This document shows, piece after piece, positions 26,730-36,438 of a DNA stretch of 64,000 bases (its first letter is position 1; the number at the start of each line of letters is the position of its first letter). The position numbers and the translations under genes were made by a program. Source of the DNA: Anaeromonas gelatinilytica (lineage in GTDB: Bacteria; Bacillota; Clostridia; Tissierellales; SIT17); NCBI RefSeq assembly GCF_016820635.1, contig NZ_WSFU01000119.1, positions 1 to 64,000 on the forward strand, in the 5' to 3' direction. The notes beneath the pieces are model-generated. The model searched no databases. It had not been told where the DNA came from and was given only the letters and a program-made list of their open reading frames with translations.

Positions 26730-26803
26730 TGTTACACCTACTTTATTTTATGAGATATTTTATTCTGAATATTAATTAGTATAATATTTTTTTTATTTTA
26801 ATA

Positions 26804-29056
26804 TTAATTTTCAATATCTTCTTTGTTTACTAATACTTTTCTTGGCTTACTTCCTTCATGAGGTCCTACTATACCTCTTTCTTCCATTTCATCAACAATT
26901 CTTGCTGCACGAGAATATCCAACCTTTAATTTTCTTTGAAGATAAGATATAGAGGCCTGTCCTTCATCAACTACTAATTCTATAGCTGATGGTAATAACT
27001 TATCTGTATCATCAAATTCAGTATTAATTTCTTTTTCGATAGTATCTATTATTTCTTCTTTATATTCAACAATATTATCTTTTTTCAAAAAATCAACTAA
27101 TTTTTCTACTTCTTTCTCATCTATATAAGCGCCTTGTAATCTTTGAGGTTTAGATGCACCTACTGGATAAAATAACATATCTCCTTTTCCTAGTAATTTT
27201 TCAGCTCCACCCATATCTAATATAGTTCTAGAATCAGCTTGAGATGATACTGAAAAAGATATTCTGGAAGGAATATTAGCTTTTATGGTGCCTGTTATAA
27301 TATCTACTGATGGTCTTTGAGTTGCAACAATAAGGTGTATACCAGCTGCTCTTGCCATTTGAGCTAATCTACATATGCTATCTTCAACTTCATTCGGTGA
27401 TACCATCATTAAATCAGCCAATTCATCTATAATAATTACTATTTGAGGTAATCCGTCTATTGATTCATCCTTTGCAGCTTTTTCATTATAATTTTTTATA
27501 TCACGTACACCTTTTCCAGCAAATAAATTATATCTATTATTCATTTCTTGTACAGCCCAATTTAATGCATGAGATGATTTTTTTGGGTCTGTAACTACAG
27601 GAATAAGAAGATGAGGTATTCCATTATATATGCTTAACTCAACAACCTTTGGATCAATCATTAATAGCTTTACTTCATCAGGTTTTGCTTTATATAATAT
27701 ACTGGTTATAAGAGTATTTATACATACACTTTTTCCAGAACCTGTTGCTCCAGCAATAAGTAAATGAGGCATTTTTTCAATATTTGCTATTATTGGTTTT
27801 CCTGCAATATCTTTTCCTAAAGCAAAAGCTAATTTACTTTTCATACTATTATATTCATTTGTTTCAAGAACATCTCTTAAATTGACTGTAAGTTTATCTA
27901 TATTAGGCACTTCAATTCCTATAGCTGCTTTTCCTGGTATAGGTGCTTCAATTCGAATATCAGAAGATGCTAATCCTAAAGCGATATCATCAGATAAATT
28001 TACTATCCTACTAACTTTAATTCCTGGAGCAGGTTGTAATTCATATCTTGTTATAGTCGGACCTCTATTTATTTGAGTAACTTGTGCTTCTATTCCAAAA
28101 TTCATTAATACATCTTCAAGCTTTTTTGCATTATTTAATATAGCTTTATTTTCTTTATTATTTTTTAAAATATCACTTTTACGTAATATATTTAATTTAG
28201 GGAATTCATAATCTATATATTCATTTTTTGTAATTGATATATTATCAAATTTATTATCCTCTATATTTTCTTTTTTTTCTGCGATACTTTTATCTAAACA
28301 AGTATTATTATCACTACTATCATTTTTATATTCATTTTTTGTATAGTCTAAGATTTTAATTTTATTATCAGTCATTTCATTTTCATCTGAAGTTAAATTA
28401 GTCTTTTTTGATTTTTTAAGAGATTTTTTTTCGTTTTTTCTTGATTTTTTATTTTTTTCAATTGATAAATTTGAATTTTTAACACTATTTGAAAAGGAAT
28501 TTATGATTTTTTGAATTATATGTATAATACTTTTATTGGTTAAATATAAAGTATTTATTATTAAAATTGTAAAAAGAATTATATAAGATCCAATAATACC
28601 AAAGAGTTTCAAAAATATATAAGCAAATAAAGCTCCTATAATTCCTCCACTTCGATGAAATAACATTAATGATGCTTCCATAGATAATTTTATTCTATCT
28701 ATTAATGTTAAATTTTTTATTGTTGGAAGAAATTTTATATCAAATAATATAATTAAAGTAATAAATATAAATATTATAGATATAGTTTTTTTTGTTTGAT
28801 ATACATCTAATTTATTAATTAAAAATAAAATACCTATAATTATAACTATGTAAGGTAATAAGTATCCTCCAGATCCCACGAGTTGCCATGATTTTTCACC
28901 TATTAAATTTCCTATTATTCCACTAGAATTTGTATTCATACTATATAGCAATAAAAGACCAAAGGAAATAATAATAACACCTATTACTTCTTTATTTACT
29001 TCAGTAAAATTATTATTTTTTTTCTTTTTTTTACTTTTTTTTGTTCTACTACTCAT
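26804..29056 (-). CDS. spoIIIE: DNA translocase FtsK/SpoIIIE
   Basis: Septal DNA pump that clears chromosomes during division or moves DNA into the forespore. 750 residues: four N-terminal transmembrane segments (about 20-170), a charged Lys/Asp/Asn linker (190-290), the alpha/beta motor with Walker A GATGSGKS (around residue 430) and Walker [13 protein letters not shown], and the C-terminal gamma winged helix ([20 protein letters not shown]) that reads chromosome polarity sequences. In a spore former with tepA next to it, SpoIIIE is the likelier name. SD AGAGGTGA. Confidence 0.94.
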   Translation of the reverse strand: MSSRTKKSKKKKKNNNFTEVNKEVIGVIIISFGLLLLYSMNTNSSGIIGNLIGEKSWQLVGSGGYLLPYIVIIIGILFLINKLDVYQTKKTISIIFIFITLIILFDIKFLPTIKNLTLIDRIKLSMEASLMLFHRSGGIIGALFAYIFLKLFGIIGSYIILFTILIINTLYLTNKSIIHIIQKIINSFSNSVKNSNLSIEKNKKSRKNEKKSLKKSKKTNLTSDENEMTDNKIKILDYTKNEYKNDSSDNNTCLDKSIAEKKENIEDNKFDNISITKNEYIDYEFPKLNILRKSDILKNNKENKAILNNAKKLEDVLMNFGIEAQVTQINRGPTITRYELQPAPGIKVSRIVNLSDDIALGLASSDIRIEAPIPGKAAIGIEVPNIDKLTVNLRDVLETNEYNSMKSKLAFALGKDIAGKPIIANIEKMPHLLIAGATGSGKSVCINTLITSILYKAKPDEVKLLMIDPKVVELSIYNGIPHLLIPVVTDPKKSSHALNWAVQEMNNRYNLFAGKGVRDIKNYNEKAAKDESIDGLPQIVIIIDELADLMMVSPNEVEDSICRLAQMARAAGIHLIVATQRPSVDIITGTIKANIPSRISFSVSSQADSRTILDMGGAEKLLGKGDMLFYPVGASKPQRLQGAYIDEKEVEKLVDFLKKDNIVEYKEEIIDTIEKEINTEFDDTDKLLPSAIELVVDEGQASISYLQRKLKVGYSRAARIVDEMEERGIVGPHEGSKPRKVLVNKEDIEN

Positions 29057-29122
29057 TTTATCACCTCTAAATAATTCAATTCTTTATTAAACTATTGATT
29101 TCCTTTAATAAAACTAATTCTT

Positions 29123-29166
29123 ATATTAAATTTACTCCATCAATATTGATGGAGTAAATTTAATAT
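29123..29166 (-). terminator. 44-nt perfect palindrome between tepA and spoIIIE
   Basis: Perfect dyad (arm ATATTAAATTTACTCCATCA plus two bases). It is the second of two hairpins after tepA; no T tract follows on the minus strand. Confidence 0.5.
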
Positions 29167-29216
29167 TCTATAAAGCTATTAATTAAAGATAAGTATATAA
29201 TAAATTTTTCATATAT

Positions 29217-29253
29217 GAGTGAAGTATTAATAGAAATTATTAATACTTCACTC
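29217..29253 (-). terminator. tepA 3' hairpin
   Basis: 15-nt arms GAGTGAAGTATTAAT and complement with a 7-nt loop, 32 nt past the tepA stop. T content after it on the minus strand is moderate. Confidence 0.55.
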
Positions 29254-29284
29254 AAGTAATTATAACATAATTTAGATAATTATA

Positions 29285-29980
29285 CTATTTATTTTTAATT
29301 AACTCTTCTAACTTTTTAATTGCCGAATTTAATCCTCCAATTTCATTTATTAATCCATATTCTACTGCTTCTTTACCAACTAAAATTGTTCCTACATCAT
29401 TTGCTATTTCATCAGTATCATACATTAATTTTTTTAGATTTTCAGAGGATATTTCAGTAGTTCTTAATATAAAACTAGATATTCGTTCTTGCATTTTTTG
29501 AAAGTATCTAAAAGTCTGAGGAACACCAATTACAAGACCTGTCATTCTAATAGGATGTAATGTCATTGTAGCGGTAGGAGTTATAAATGAATAATTAGTA
29601 GAAGTGGCTAAAGGAATACCAATACTATGACTTCCACCTAAAACTAATGATACAGTAGGTTTATTTATTGTATTGATCATTTCAGATATAGCTAAGCCTG
29701 CTTCCACATCACCTCCTAATGTATTAAGAATAACTAATAACCCTTTGATGTCAAGATTTCTTTGAACTGATAATAATTGTGGAATGATATGTTCATACTT
29801 AGTAGCTTTTTTTTGTGGGTGAGATAAACTATGTCCTTCTATTTCTCCTATTATGGAAATAAAATAAATGTCTCCTTTATTTATAGGTATATTAGTTGTA
29901 CCTAATGCTTCAATGGACTTAACTACGTCTGATTTTTTAGGCTCTCGTTTTGGATTAGGATTGTGTATTTTATCTGACAT
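29285..29980 (-). CDS. tepA: TepA, ClpP-like translocation-enhancing serine protease
   Basis: 231-residue member of the ClpP/crotonase superfamily. LVILNTLGGDVEAGLAISEMI is ClpP-like, the probable nucleophile is S119 in LGGSHSIGIPLA, and a histidine follows in TLHPIRMTG. Bacillus TepA (YmfB) is a ClpP-family protein expressed in sporulation and linked to protein export/spore properties. Placement beside spoIIIE and dapG matches Bacillus order. The N-terminal 30 residues are polar and probably disordered. SD AAAGGATG. Confidence 0.88.
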   Translation of the reverse strand: MSDKIHNPNPKREPKKSDVVKSIEALGTTNIPINKGDIYFISIIGEIEGHSLSHPQKKATKYEHIIPQLLSVQRNLDIKGLLVILNTLGGDVEAGLAISEMINTINKPTVSLVLGGSHSIGIPLATSTNYSFITPTATMTLHPIRMTGLVIGVPQTFRYFQKMQERISSFILRTTEISSENLKKLMYDTDEIANDVGTILVGKEAVEYGLINEIGGLNSAIKKLEELIKNK

Positions 29981-30012
29981 TATTTATAACATCCTTTCGA
30001 TTATTATTAAAT

Positions 30013-30042
30013 AAAAAATAGACTTATATAAGTCTATTTTTT
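30013..30042 (-). terminator. dapG terminator
   Basis: Perfect palindrome AAAAAATAGACTTAT plus complement; contains the dapG TAG stop (30034-30036) and ends in T6 on the minus strand. Confidence 0.85.
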
Positions 30043-31233
30043 ACCTAAATTAAATTCTTTATGCAATGATTTCGTTGCCTTAATAGTATCTTTAGTTTTT
30101 ACTAATATCCAGATAGAAGAATGGGAATCAGAAGTTTGTAGTATTTGTATATTTTCTTTATATACACTCTTTAATATTCTAGACATAATACCAGGAATGC
30201 CTTTCATTTTATGACCTACTATGCTTATTTTACAACAATCTCTATTTAATGAATAGTTATAGCCATTTTCAGATAGAATTTTTATAGCTAAAGTTACATC
30301 CTTATCATCAATAGTAAACATATTTGTTTCTAAAGAAATACTAATTAAATCAATACTAATATTGGATTTTGTAAATAAATTTATTAATTGTTGTATATTT
30401 TTATTATTTTTTTTATTATTAATAATTATTTGAGTTTTTCCATCTTTATATGTAATAGAATTAATTATCTTTGGCATATTATTTTTTGCTTTCTCACGTC
30501 TCAAAACTATAGTGCCCTTTGAATTATTTAAAGTATTTCTAATTTTAATTTTAATATTACTTCTTTCTGCAATTTCAACTGCTTTAGGATGTATTACTTT
30601 AGCTCCATTTTCGGCCATATTATATAAATCTTCATAACATATTTCATCTATAACTTGTGCATCTAATACAATTCTAGGATCAGCAGTCATAATACCATCT
30701 ACATCCGTATATATTTCTACAAATTCAGCTTTTAATGCTTCTCCTAATAAAACAGCTGTAATATCACTTCCACCTCTACCTAATGTTGTTATATCTCCTT
30801 TACTTGTAATACCTTGAAATCCTGTTACTACAATAATATTATCATTAGTTAGTTTATTGAGTATATTATCTTTATTAACAGATAAAACTTCTGAATTCCC
30901 ATAATTCTCATCAGTAATTATTCCAGCTTGACCTCCAGTTAACGCTTGTGATTCAAAACCTTTTTGATTTAATAAGTTTGATAATACTACTGATGAAATT
31001 ATCTCACCACATCCCATAAGCAAGTCCAAATCTCTTTTATTGCTATATTTAGTTTTAATTAATGATAAAAGAGAATCAGTTGAATAAGGATCTCCTCGTC
31101 TTCCAATTGCAGATACTACCACGACTATATTATGTCCTTTCTTTTTTTTCTCGATTATTCTTTCTACTACTCTTTTCCTTGAGGCTTCATTTCCTACTGA
31201 TGTACCTCCAAATTTTTGTATAACTATACTCAT
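30034..31233 (-). CDS. dapG: Aspartokinase, DapG/LysC type
   Basis: Phosphorylates aspartate, the first step to lysine, threonine, methionine and diaminopimelate (also the precursor of spore dipicolinate). 399 residues: kinase domain with VIQKFGGTSVGNE at the N-terminus and the GRGGSDITAVLLGEAL region, then two ACT domains (about 260-399) for feedback control. The location near tepA, ymxH and mlpA matches Bacillus dapG. No lysine riboswitch or T-box is visible upstream; instead there is a hairpin at 31248-31286. SD AGGTGA. Confidence 0.92.
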   Translation of the reverse strand: MSIVIQKFGGTSVGNEASRKRVVERIIEKKKKGHNIVVVVSAIGRRGDPYSTDSLLSLIKTKYSNKRDLDLLMGCGEIISSVVLSNLLNQKGFESQALTGGQAGIITDENYGNSEVLSVNKDNILNKLTNDNIIVVTGFQGITSKGDITTLGRGGSDITAVLLGEALKAEFVEIYTDVDGIMTADPRIVLDAQVIDEICYEDLYNMAENGAKVIHPKAVEIAERSNIKIKIRNTLNNSKGTIVLRREKAKNNMPKIINSITYKDGKTQIIINNKKNNKNIQQLINLFTKSNISIDLISISLETNMFTIDDKDVTLAIKILSENGYNYSLNRDCCKISIVGHKMKGIPGIMSRILKSVYKENIQILQTSDSHSSIWILVKTKDTIKATKSLHKEFNLGKK

Positions 31234-31247
31234 TATTTCACCTCATT

Positions 31248-31286
31248 ATTTCAATATTAATATATAATATGCAATAATATTGAAAT
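31248..31286 (-). other. Hairpin upstream of dapG
   Basis: 12-nt arms ATTTCAATATTA and complement with a 15-nt loop, ending just before the dapG SD. It has no T tract, so it may be an RNA-processing or stability element. Confidence 0.4.
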
Positions 31287-31306
31287 TGTGAAATATTATA
31301 TTTAAT

Positions 31307-31579
31307 TTAATAATCTAATTCTATGATTATCATATCATTACCAATTTTTCTAATTGTATTCCATGGTATATCTATTTCTTTTTTTTCTCCAAAAAGTTTA
31401 AATTGACTTCTATTATCAGGCACTAATAAAGAATGTATTTTCCCAGTTTTTTCATCAATTAATAAATCTGAATCAGCTATAACTCCTAAACGACCTCCAT
31501 TATTAAGATTTACTATTTCTTTACCTCCTAATTCACTTAATGTAACAATCTTTTGACTTCCTATTTCATAAATAGACAT
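31307..31579 (-). CDS. ymxH: YlmC/YmxH family PRC-barrel sporulation protein
   Basis: 90-residue protein of the YlmC/YmxH family: SQKIVTLSELGGKEIVNLN, then GRLGVIADSDLLIDEKTGKI, the PRC-barrel pattern. In sporulating Firmicutes these proteins are associated with mother-cell expression; biochemical function is unknown. It lies between mlpA and dapG as in Bacillus. SD AGGAGGTG. A SigE-like promoter candidate is directly upstream. Confidence 0.88.
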   Translation of the reverse strand: MSIYEIGSQKIVTLSELGGKEIVNLNNGGRLGVIADSDLLIDEKTGKIHSLLVPDNRSQFKLFGEKKEIDIPWNTIRKIGNDMIIIELDY

Positions 31580-31596
31580 TTTTACACCTCCTATAT

Positions 31597-31624
31597 ATTA
31601 TATGTTGAATTTTTTGAAGTATTC
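31597..31624 (-). promoter_or_regulatory. SigE-like promoter candidate of ymxH
   Basis: GAATACT (revcomp 31618-31624), 13 bp, CATATAAT (revcomp 31597-31604). The -10 fits the mother-cell SigE form CATAnnnT; the -35 has one mismatch and the spacer is one base short. The same -10 contains TATAAT, so SigA use is possible. Confidence 0.35.
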
Positions 31625-31652
31625 ATTATCAATTATGATAAGATTTTATATG

Positions 31653-31712
31653 ATATGAATTATTTAAAAGAAACTCCTAAATATTTAGGAGTTTCTTTTA
31701 AATAATTCATAT
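31653..31712 (-). terminator. mlpA terminator, 60-nt perfect palindrome
   Basis: Perfect dyad with 30-nt arms centred between 31682 and 31683 (core AGAAACTCCTAAAT and complement). The mlpA stop (31685-31687) and its last nine sense codons lie in one arm. Good T content on the minus strand after the core. Confidence 0.85.
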
Positions 31713-32965
31713 AAATCTTTTTTTGTTTTATTAGAATCTTTCAGATTTCCAATGTATGCAATATTCATTTTATCATAATCAAATATCTCATTAATTAATT
31801 TATCAATTGATTTCTTATTTACTTTATTAATTTTATTAATTATTTCTTTCGATGTATCAACTTTCCTATTTAATAATTCTGATTTACCGTAAAAACTCAT
31901 TCTGCTTGATGTACTTTCTAATCCTAATATATAATTGCCTTTTAGCTGTTCTTTTGATTTATATATTTCTTCTGAAGTAAAACTATTTTTTTTAATATTA
32001 TCTATTTCATTTAATATTATTTCTGATAAATCTAATATATTATTTGGATTTAAACCAGCATATATTGTAAAAGTACCTGTATCTTTGTAAGTAGAAGGAT
32101 ATGAATATATTGAATAAGCTAATCCTCTATCCTCTCTTATTTTTTGAAATAATCTAGAACTCATACTTCCTCCAAAGATATTATTTAAAACCAATAACGA
32201 ATATAAGTTTTTAGATGATTGATTAACTCCTTCTAATCCTAAACATAAATGTAATTGTTCTGTTTTTTTTGATCTTCCAACAAGACTATCTTCTATAAAA
32301 GGCATATTAATATTTCTTGAAATTTTATTTCTAGTCATTTTTAAACTTCCAAAATTTCTTTCTAAAGATTCTAATAGATTTTTTTCATTAATATTACCAA
32401 CCACAGAAATCACTATATTTTCAGGATTATAATGATTATGAAAATATTCTAAAATATCTTCTCTCGTTAAATTTCTTATACTTTTTTTGCTTCCTAATAT
32501 AGGATAAGATAGTGGATGATTATTAAATAAAATTTTTGATATTAAATCATGTACTAATTCTTCTGGTGAATCTTCATACATATTTATCTCTTCAATAATT
32601 ACACTTTTTTCTTTCTCAATTTCCTTATTATCGAACTCAGAATTAAATAACATATCTTGTAGTATATCAATTCCTAAATCAATATAAGAATCTAATATTT
32701 TAATATAATAGCAAGTACATTCTTTACTAGTAAAAGCATTTATTTGTCCACCTACACTATCAATTTCATCAGCAATATCTTTAGCAGAACGTTTTTTAGT
32801 TCCTTTAAATAACATATGTTCAATAAAATGAGATATACCATTATTATTTAAACCTTCATATCTTGAACCTGCTTCAACCCACAAACCAATAGAAACTGAT
32901 CTCACATAAGGTATGTTTTCCGATACTACTCTTATTCCATTAGACAATTTAAATTTATTATACAC
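31685..32965 (-). CDS. mlpA: M16-family zinc peptidase MlpA
   Basis: Processing-protease homologue of 426 residues. Zn motif HxxEH in GISHFIEHMLFKGT (about residues 43-56), with the downstream glutamate in EIEKEKSVIIEEINMYEDS. The C-terminal M16 domain carries RGLAYSIYSYPS. Family members cleave small peptides. Bacillus mlpA (ymxG) lies in the same pnp-ylxY-mlpA-ymxH order. The start is GTG at 32965 with AGGAGAGAGGG upstream. The last codons run into a 60-nt palindrome. Confidence 0.9.
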   Translation of the reverse strand: MYNKFKLSNGIRVVSENIPYVRSVSIGLWVEAGSRYEGLNNNGISHFIEHMLFKGTKKRSAKDIADEIDSVGGQINAFTSKECTCYYIKILDSYIDLGIDILQDMLFNSEFDNKEIEKEKSVIIEEINMYEDSPEELVHDLISKILFNNHPLSYPILGSKKSIRNLTREDILEYFHNHYNPENIVISVVGNINEKNLLESLERNFGSLKMTRNKISRNINMPFIEDSLVGRSKKTEQLHLCLGLEGVNQSSKNLYSLLVLNNIFGGSMSSRLFQKIREDRGLAYSIYSYPSTYKDTGTFTIYAGLNPNNILDLSEIILNEIDNIKKNSFTSEEIYKSKEQLKGNYILGLESTSSRMSFYGKSELLNRKVDTSKEIINKINKVNKKSIDKLINEIFDYDKMNIAYIGNLKDSNKTKKDLYELFKRNS

Positions 32966-33019
32966 TAATCCCTCTCTCCTAAACTATAATGATAACTTAA
33001 TTATAATAAAGAAAAAAGT

Positions 33020-33730
33020 TTATTTCAATACATCTGATGCTTTTCCTACATTAAGTCCTTTATTTTTTAATTCTTTTATTATAATCGGTAATGCTTTAAT
33101 AGTTTCTTCTTTTGGATGCATAAGTACTATAGAATTTTTTTTGCTTTTTTGAATAACTCTTTCTATTATCTTATCTTTATTACTATCATTTCTCCAATCA
33201 ATTGTATCAACTGACCACATTATTATTTTATGATTTTGCTCCATAGAAGCTTTAATAGTATTATCATTATAATCTCCTGATGGTGGTGCAAATAATAAAG
33301 GCTTCTGTCCAATAATTTTTGCTATAATATTATCCGCTTTTTTTATTTCATTTAAATTTATTTCATAACTAAGATCTCCATAATTTCTATGTAAATATCC
33401 ATGACTACCAATTTCATGTCCTTTTTCAGACATTAATTTTAAAAGATTTGGATTATTCTCAGCCCATTTTCCTGTAACAAAAAAAGTTATTTCTACGTCC
33501 TCTTTTTCAAATATCTCTAACATATCTGGAATTAATTCTTCTCCCCAATCTACATTGCAAGTAAATGCTACCATATTATCTTCAGCATTTCCTTCGTAAT
33601 AAATATTATCTTTATTATTAAATGTTTTCACAGCAGCATTCCTTGAAAAGAGAAATCCTAATACAAGTAAAACAATCAATATTATTAATAAAATATAAAT
33701 GTTTTTATACTTTATATAATAGATCTTCAT
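33020..33730 (-). CDS. ylxY: YlxY-like polysaccharide deacetylase family protein
   Basis: 236-residue NodB-fold protein with an N-terminal membrane anchor (about 10-29). The histidine pair is present in GHEIGSHGYLHRNY, but motif 1, normally TFDDG, reads FTCNVDWGEE (58-63 CNVDWG), so the catalytic aspartate appears replaced. The rest (ITFFVTGKWAENNPNLL; FAPPSGDYN) is conserved. YlxY of Bacillus has the same position after pnp and is a sporulation-associated protein of unclear enzymatic activity. SD GGAGGG. Confidence 0.82.
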   Translation of the reverse strand: MKIYYIKYKNIYILLIILIVLLVLGFLFSRNAAVKTFNNKDNIYYEGNAEDNMVAFTCNVDWGEELIPDMLEIFEKEDVEITFFVTGKWAENNPNLLKLMSEKGHEIGSHGYLHRNYGDLSYEINLNEIKKADNIIAKIIGQKPLLFAPPSGDYNDNTIKASMEQNHKIIMWSVDTIDWRNDSNKDKIIERVIQKSKKNSIVLMHPKEETIKALPIIIKELKNKGLNVGKASDVLK

Positions 33731-33836
33731 AGCTATCCCTCCATTAGTTTTATATTATATTAATATTCATAATTTAAAAAATTATAATAAATATATTAAA
33801 ACTAATATTATTTTGCCTTATTATAGACAATAAAAA

Positions 33837-33865
33837 AAGACATAAAACTTATTGCTTTATGTCTT
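33837..33865 (-). terminator. pnp terminator
   Basis: Arms AAGACATAAA and TTTATGTCTT with a 9-nt loop and T7 on the minus strand; overlaps the pnp stop region (33864). Confidence 0.85.
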
Positions 33866-35957
33866 ACTTATCATCTTTTGTTTCTGGTAAAGCATCTTTT
33901 CTAGATAAATTTACTCTTCCTTGTTTATCAATATTAGTAACTTTAACAAGAACTTCATCTCCTATAGATAATACATCTTCAACTTTTTCTATTCTTTCTT
34001 TAGCAATATTTGAAATATGAACTAATCCTTCTTTACCAGGTAATACTTCAACAAATGCACCAAATGGCATTATTTTAACTACTTTTCCTAAATATATTTC
34101 ATTTACCTCTATTTCTTTAACTATATCGTTAATTAACTCAATAGCTTTTTTCCCCATATTCATATCCTCTGATGCTATTAATACTTTACCATCATCTTCG
34201 ATATCTATTTTTACTCCAGTTTCATCAATAATACTATTAATAGTTTTTCCACCTGGACCTATAATATCCCTTATTTTATCAGGATCCACTTTCATAGTAA
34301 GTATTCTAGGAGCATAAGGAGACAATTCTTCTCGAGGTTTTGATATAACAGCATTCATTTTATCAAGAATATAATTTCTTCCATCCTTAGCTCGTTTTAA
34401 AGCTTCTGTTAATATTTCTCTATCAATACCCGAAATCTTAATGTCCATTTGAATAGCCGTAATTCCATCTTTAGTACCTGCTACTTTAAAATCCATATCT
34501 CCTAGAAAATCTTCCATTCCTTGAATATCACTTAAAACTGTTACTTTTTCTTCTTCTTTTATAAGTCCCATTGCAATTCCAGCTACATTATCTTTAATAG
34601 GAACGCCAGCATCTAATAATGCTAAAGTACTTCCACATACACTTGCCTGTGATGATGAACCATTTGAACTTAATACTTCAGAAACCAATCTTATTGTATA
34701 TGGAAAATCATTTATACTTGGTATTACAGGTTCTAATGCTCTTTCTGCTAATGCACCATGCCCAATTTCTCTTCTTCCTGGTCCTCTTAAAAATCTAGCC
34801 TCTCCAGTACTATAAGGTGGAAAATTATAATGATGCATATATCTCTTAGATTCTTCTTCTCCTAGACCATCAATTATCTGAACATCACCAGCAGCACCTA
34901 AAGTTGCTACAGTTAATGCTTGAGTTTGACCTCTTGTAAATAATCCCGAACCATGAGTTCGAGGAAGTAATCCAACCTCACAAGATATAGGTCTTATTTC
35001 ATCAATTTTTCTATTATCTGGACGAATACCATCTACTGTAATCATCTTTCTTACTTGCTCTTTTATTATGTCATATAGAACTTCATCTACATCCTTAATA
35101 TTTTCTGGATATTTTTCTTCAAAATATTCTTTAGTCTCTTCTTTAACTTTATCCATATTTTCTTTTCTTACAATCTTATCTTCAATTTTAATTGCATTAA
35201 TCATTTTTTCTGTAGCATATTCTTTAACTTCTTTTTCAATTTCTTCTTCTGCTAAAAATACTTCATAGTCAGCTTTTTCTTTACCAATTTCTTCTCTAAT
35301 CAATTCAATAAATTTACAAATACCTTTTATCTCTTCATGAGCTGTTAATATTCCTTCTAACATAGTTCCTTCTGATACTATATTAGCTCCAGCTTCTACC
35401 ATCATAATGGCTTCCCTTGTACCTGCAACAATTAGATTAAGATCGCTTTTTTCTCTAGCTTTACTATCAGGATTTATAATTAACTTATCATCTATTAAGC
35501 CAACTGACACTCCACCTATTGGTCCATTAAAAGGAATATCTGAAATAGTTAATGCTATTGAAGATCCAATCATAGCAACAATATCAGGTGTACAATCCTG
35601 ATCTACGGATAGTACTGTAGCTATAACTTGTACGTCATTACGATACCCTTTCGGAAATAGTGGTCTTATAGGTCTATCTATAAGTCTTGAAGTAAGAATA
35701 GCTTTTTCACTAGGCCTTCCTTCTCTTTTAATAAATCCTCCTGGTATTTTTCCTACAGAATATAATTTCTCTTGAAAATCTACGCTTAAAGGAAAAAAAT
35801 CTATACCTTCTTTAGGAGCTTGTGATGCTGTCGCAGTCACTAACAAAACTGTATCACCATATCTTATTAAACATGCTCCATTGGCTTGTTCAGCAACCTT
35901 ACCTATTGTAACACTTAGTTTCTTCCCGGCAAGAATATACTCAAATGTTTTCTCCAT
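33864..35957 (-). CDS. pnp: Polynucleotide phosphorylase
   Basis: 3'-5' phosphorolytic exoribonuclease. 697 residues: two RNase PH-like domains ([29 protein letters not shown]), KH domain ([20 protein letters not shown]) and C-terminal S1 domain ([20 protein letters not shown]). Full length. SD AAGGAGG. It follows rpsO, the near-universal order, but a hairpin after rpsO (36024-36060) separates them. Confidence 0.97.
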   Translation of the reverse strand: MEKTFEYILAGKKLSVTIGKVAEQANGACLIRYGDTVLLVTATASQAPKEGIDFFPLSVDFQEKLYSVGKIPGGFIKREGRPSEKAILTSRLIDRPIRPLFPKGYRNDVQVIATVLSVDQDCTPDIVAMIGSSIALTISDIPFNGPIGGVSVGLIDDKLIINPDSKAREKSDLNLIVAGTREAIMMVEAGANIVSEGTMLEGILTAHEEIKGICKFIELIREEIGKEKADYEVFLAEEEIEKEVKEYATEKMINAIKIEDKIVRKENMDKVKEETKEYFEEKYPENIKDVDEVLYDIIKEQVRKMITVDGIRPDNRKIDEIRPISCEVGLLPRTHGSGLFTRGQTQALTVATLGAAGDVQIIDGLGEEESKRYMHHYNFPPYSTGEARFLRGPGRREIGHGALAERALEPVIPSINDFPYTIRLVSEVLSSNGSSSQASVCGSTLALLDAGVPIKDNVAGIAMGLIKEEEKVTVLSDIQGMEDFLGDMDFKVAGTKDGITAIQMDIKISGIDREILTEALKRAKDGRNYILDKMNAVISKPREELSPYAPRILTMKVDPDKIRDIIGPGGKTINSIIDETGVKIDIEDDGKVLIASEDMNMGKKAIELINDIVKEIEVNEIYLGKVVKIMPFGAFVEVLPGKEGLVHISNIAKERIEKVEDVLSIGDEVLVKVTNIDKQGRVNLSRKDALPETKDDK

Positions 35958-36023
35958 GTTAAACCTCCTTATGTTTTATAAACATATAATTAATATTTCA
36001 ATATATTATATGCAATATATTAA

Positions 36024-36060
36024 AAATAATAGAGCGAGGTCATCCCCGCTCTTATTATTT
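36024..36060 (-). terminator. rpsO terminator/processing hairpin
   Basis: AAATAATAGAGCG pairs with CGCTCTTATTATTT with one bulged base and a GC-rich top. The rpsO stop (36055) is in one arm. Confidence 0.7.
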
Positions 36061-36321
36061 CCTTAATCCAAGTCTTTCAATTAAATTTCTATATCTATCT
36101 AAATCATTTTTCATTAAATAATTTAAAAGACCTCTTCTTTTACCAACCATTTTTAAAAGACCTCTTCTTGAATGATGATCTTTTTTATGTTCTTTTAAAT
36201 GATCATTTAATTCATTAATCCTATGAGTTAGTATAGCAATTTGTACTTCTGGAGACCCAGTATCTCCTTCATGAGTTTTATATTCCTCAATAATTCTTGA
36301 TTTTGTTTCTTTACTTATCAT
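36055..36321 (-). CDS. rpsO: 30S ribosomal protein S15
   Basis: Primary 16S rRNA-binding protein. 88 residues, beginning [29 protein letters not shown] and containing [20 protein letters not shown] (motifs shown in part). Complete. AGGAGG lies before the ATG, preceded by a structured leader and its own promoter, consistent with S15 autoregulation. Confidence 0.97.
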   Translation of the reverse strand: MISKETKSRIIEEYKTHEGDTGSPEVQIAILTHRINELNDHLKEHKKDHHSRRGLLKMVGKRRGLLNYLMKNDLDRYRNLIERLGLRK

Positions 36322-36400
36322 TTGAATACCTCCTAATTTTCATATAATCCTAGCTCCAAGAATAACGCCGAGGTAACGATATCCATAGAACAAGGCTAAT
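36322..36400 (-). promoter_or_regulatory. rpsO leader, candidate S15 autoregulatory RNA
   Basis: Between the promoter and the SD is a relatively G+C-rich block (ATCGTTACCTCGGCGTTAT on the minus strand, 36382-36364) bounded by TAGC/GCTA pairing (36398-36395 with 36354-36351). S15 leaders of Firmicutes are known autoregulatory RNAs; the exact fold was not computed. Confidence 0.5.
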
Positions 36401-36406
36401 AAGTTT

Positions 36407-36435
36407 ATTTTAACATACTATTATGTTCATGTAAA
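36407..36435 (-). promoter_or_regulatory. rpsO promoter
   Basis: TTTACA (revcomp 36430-36435), 17 bp, TAAAAT (revcomp 36407-36412), with an extended TG. Confidence 0.75.
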
Positions 36436-36438
36436 TAA

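Noticed and set aside
29079-29106. SigH-like AGGAAAT ... AAAGAATTG upstream of spoIIIE
   Set aside because: Spacing is one base longer than in the spoVS element and the flanks are generic AT-rich sequence.
31234-31306. Lysine riboswitch upstream of dapG
   Set aside because: The 73-nt gap is too short and has none of the conserved core sequence.
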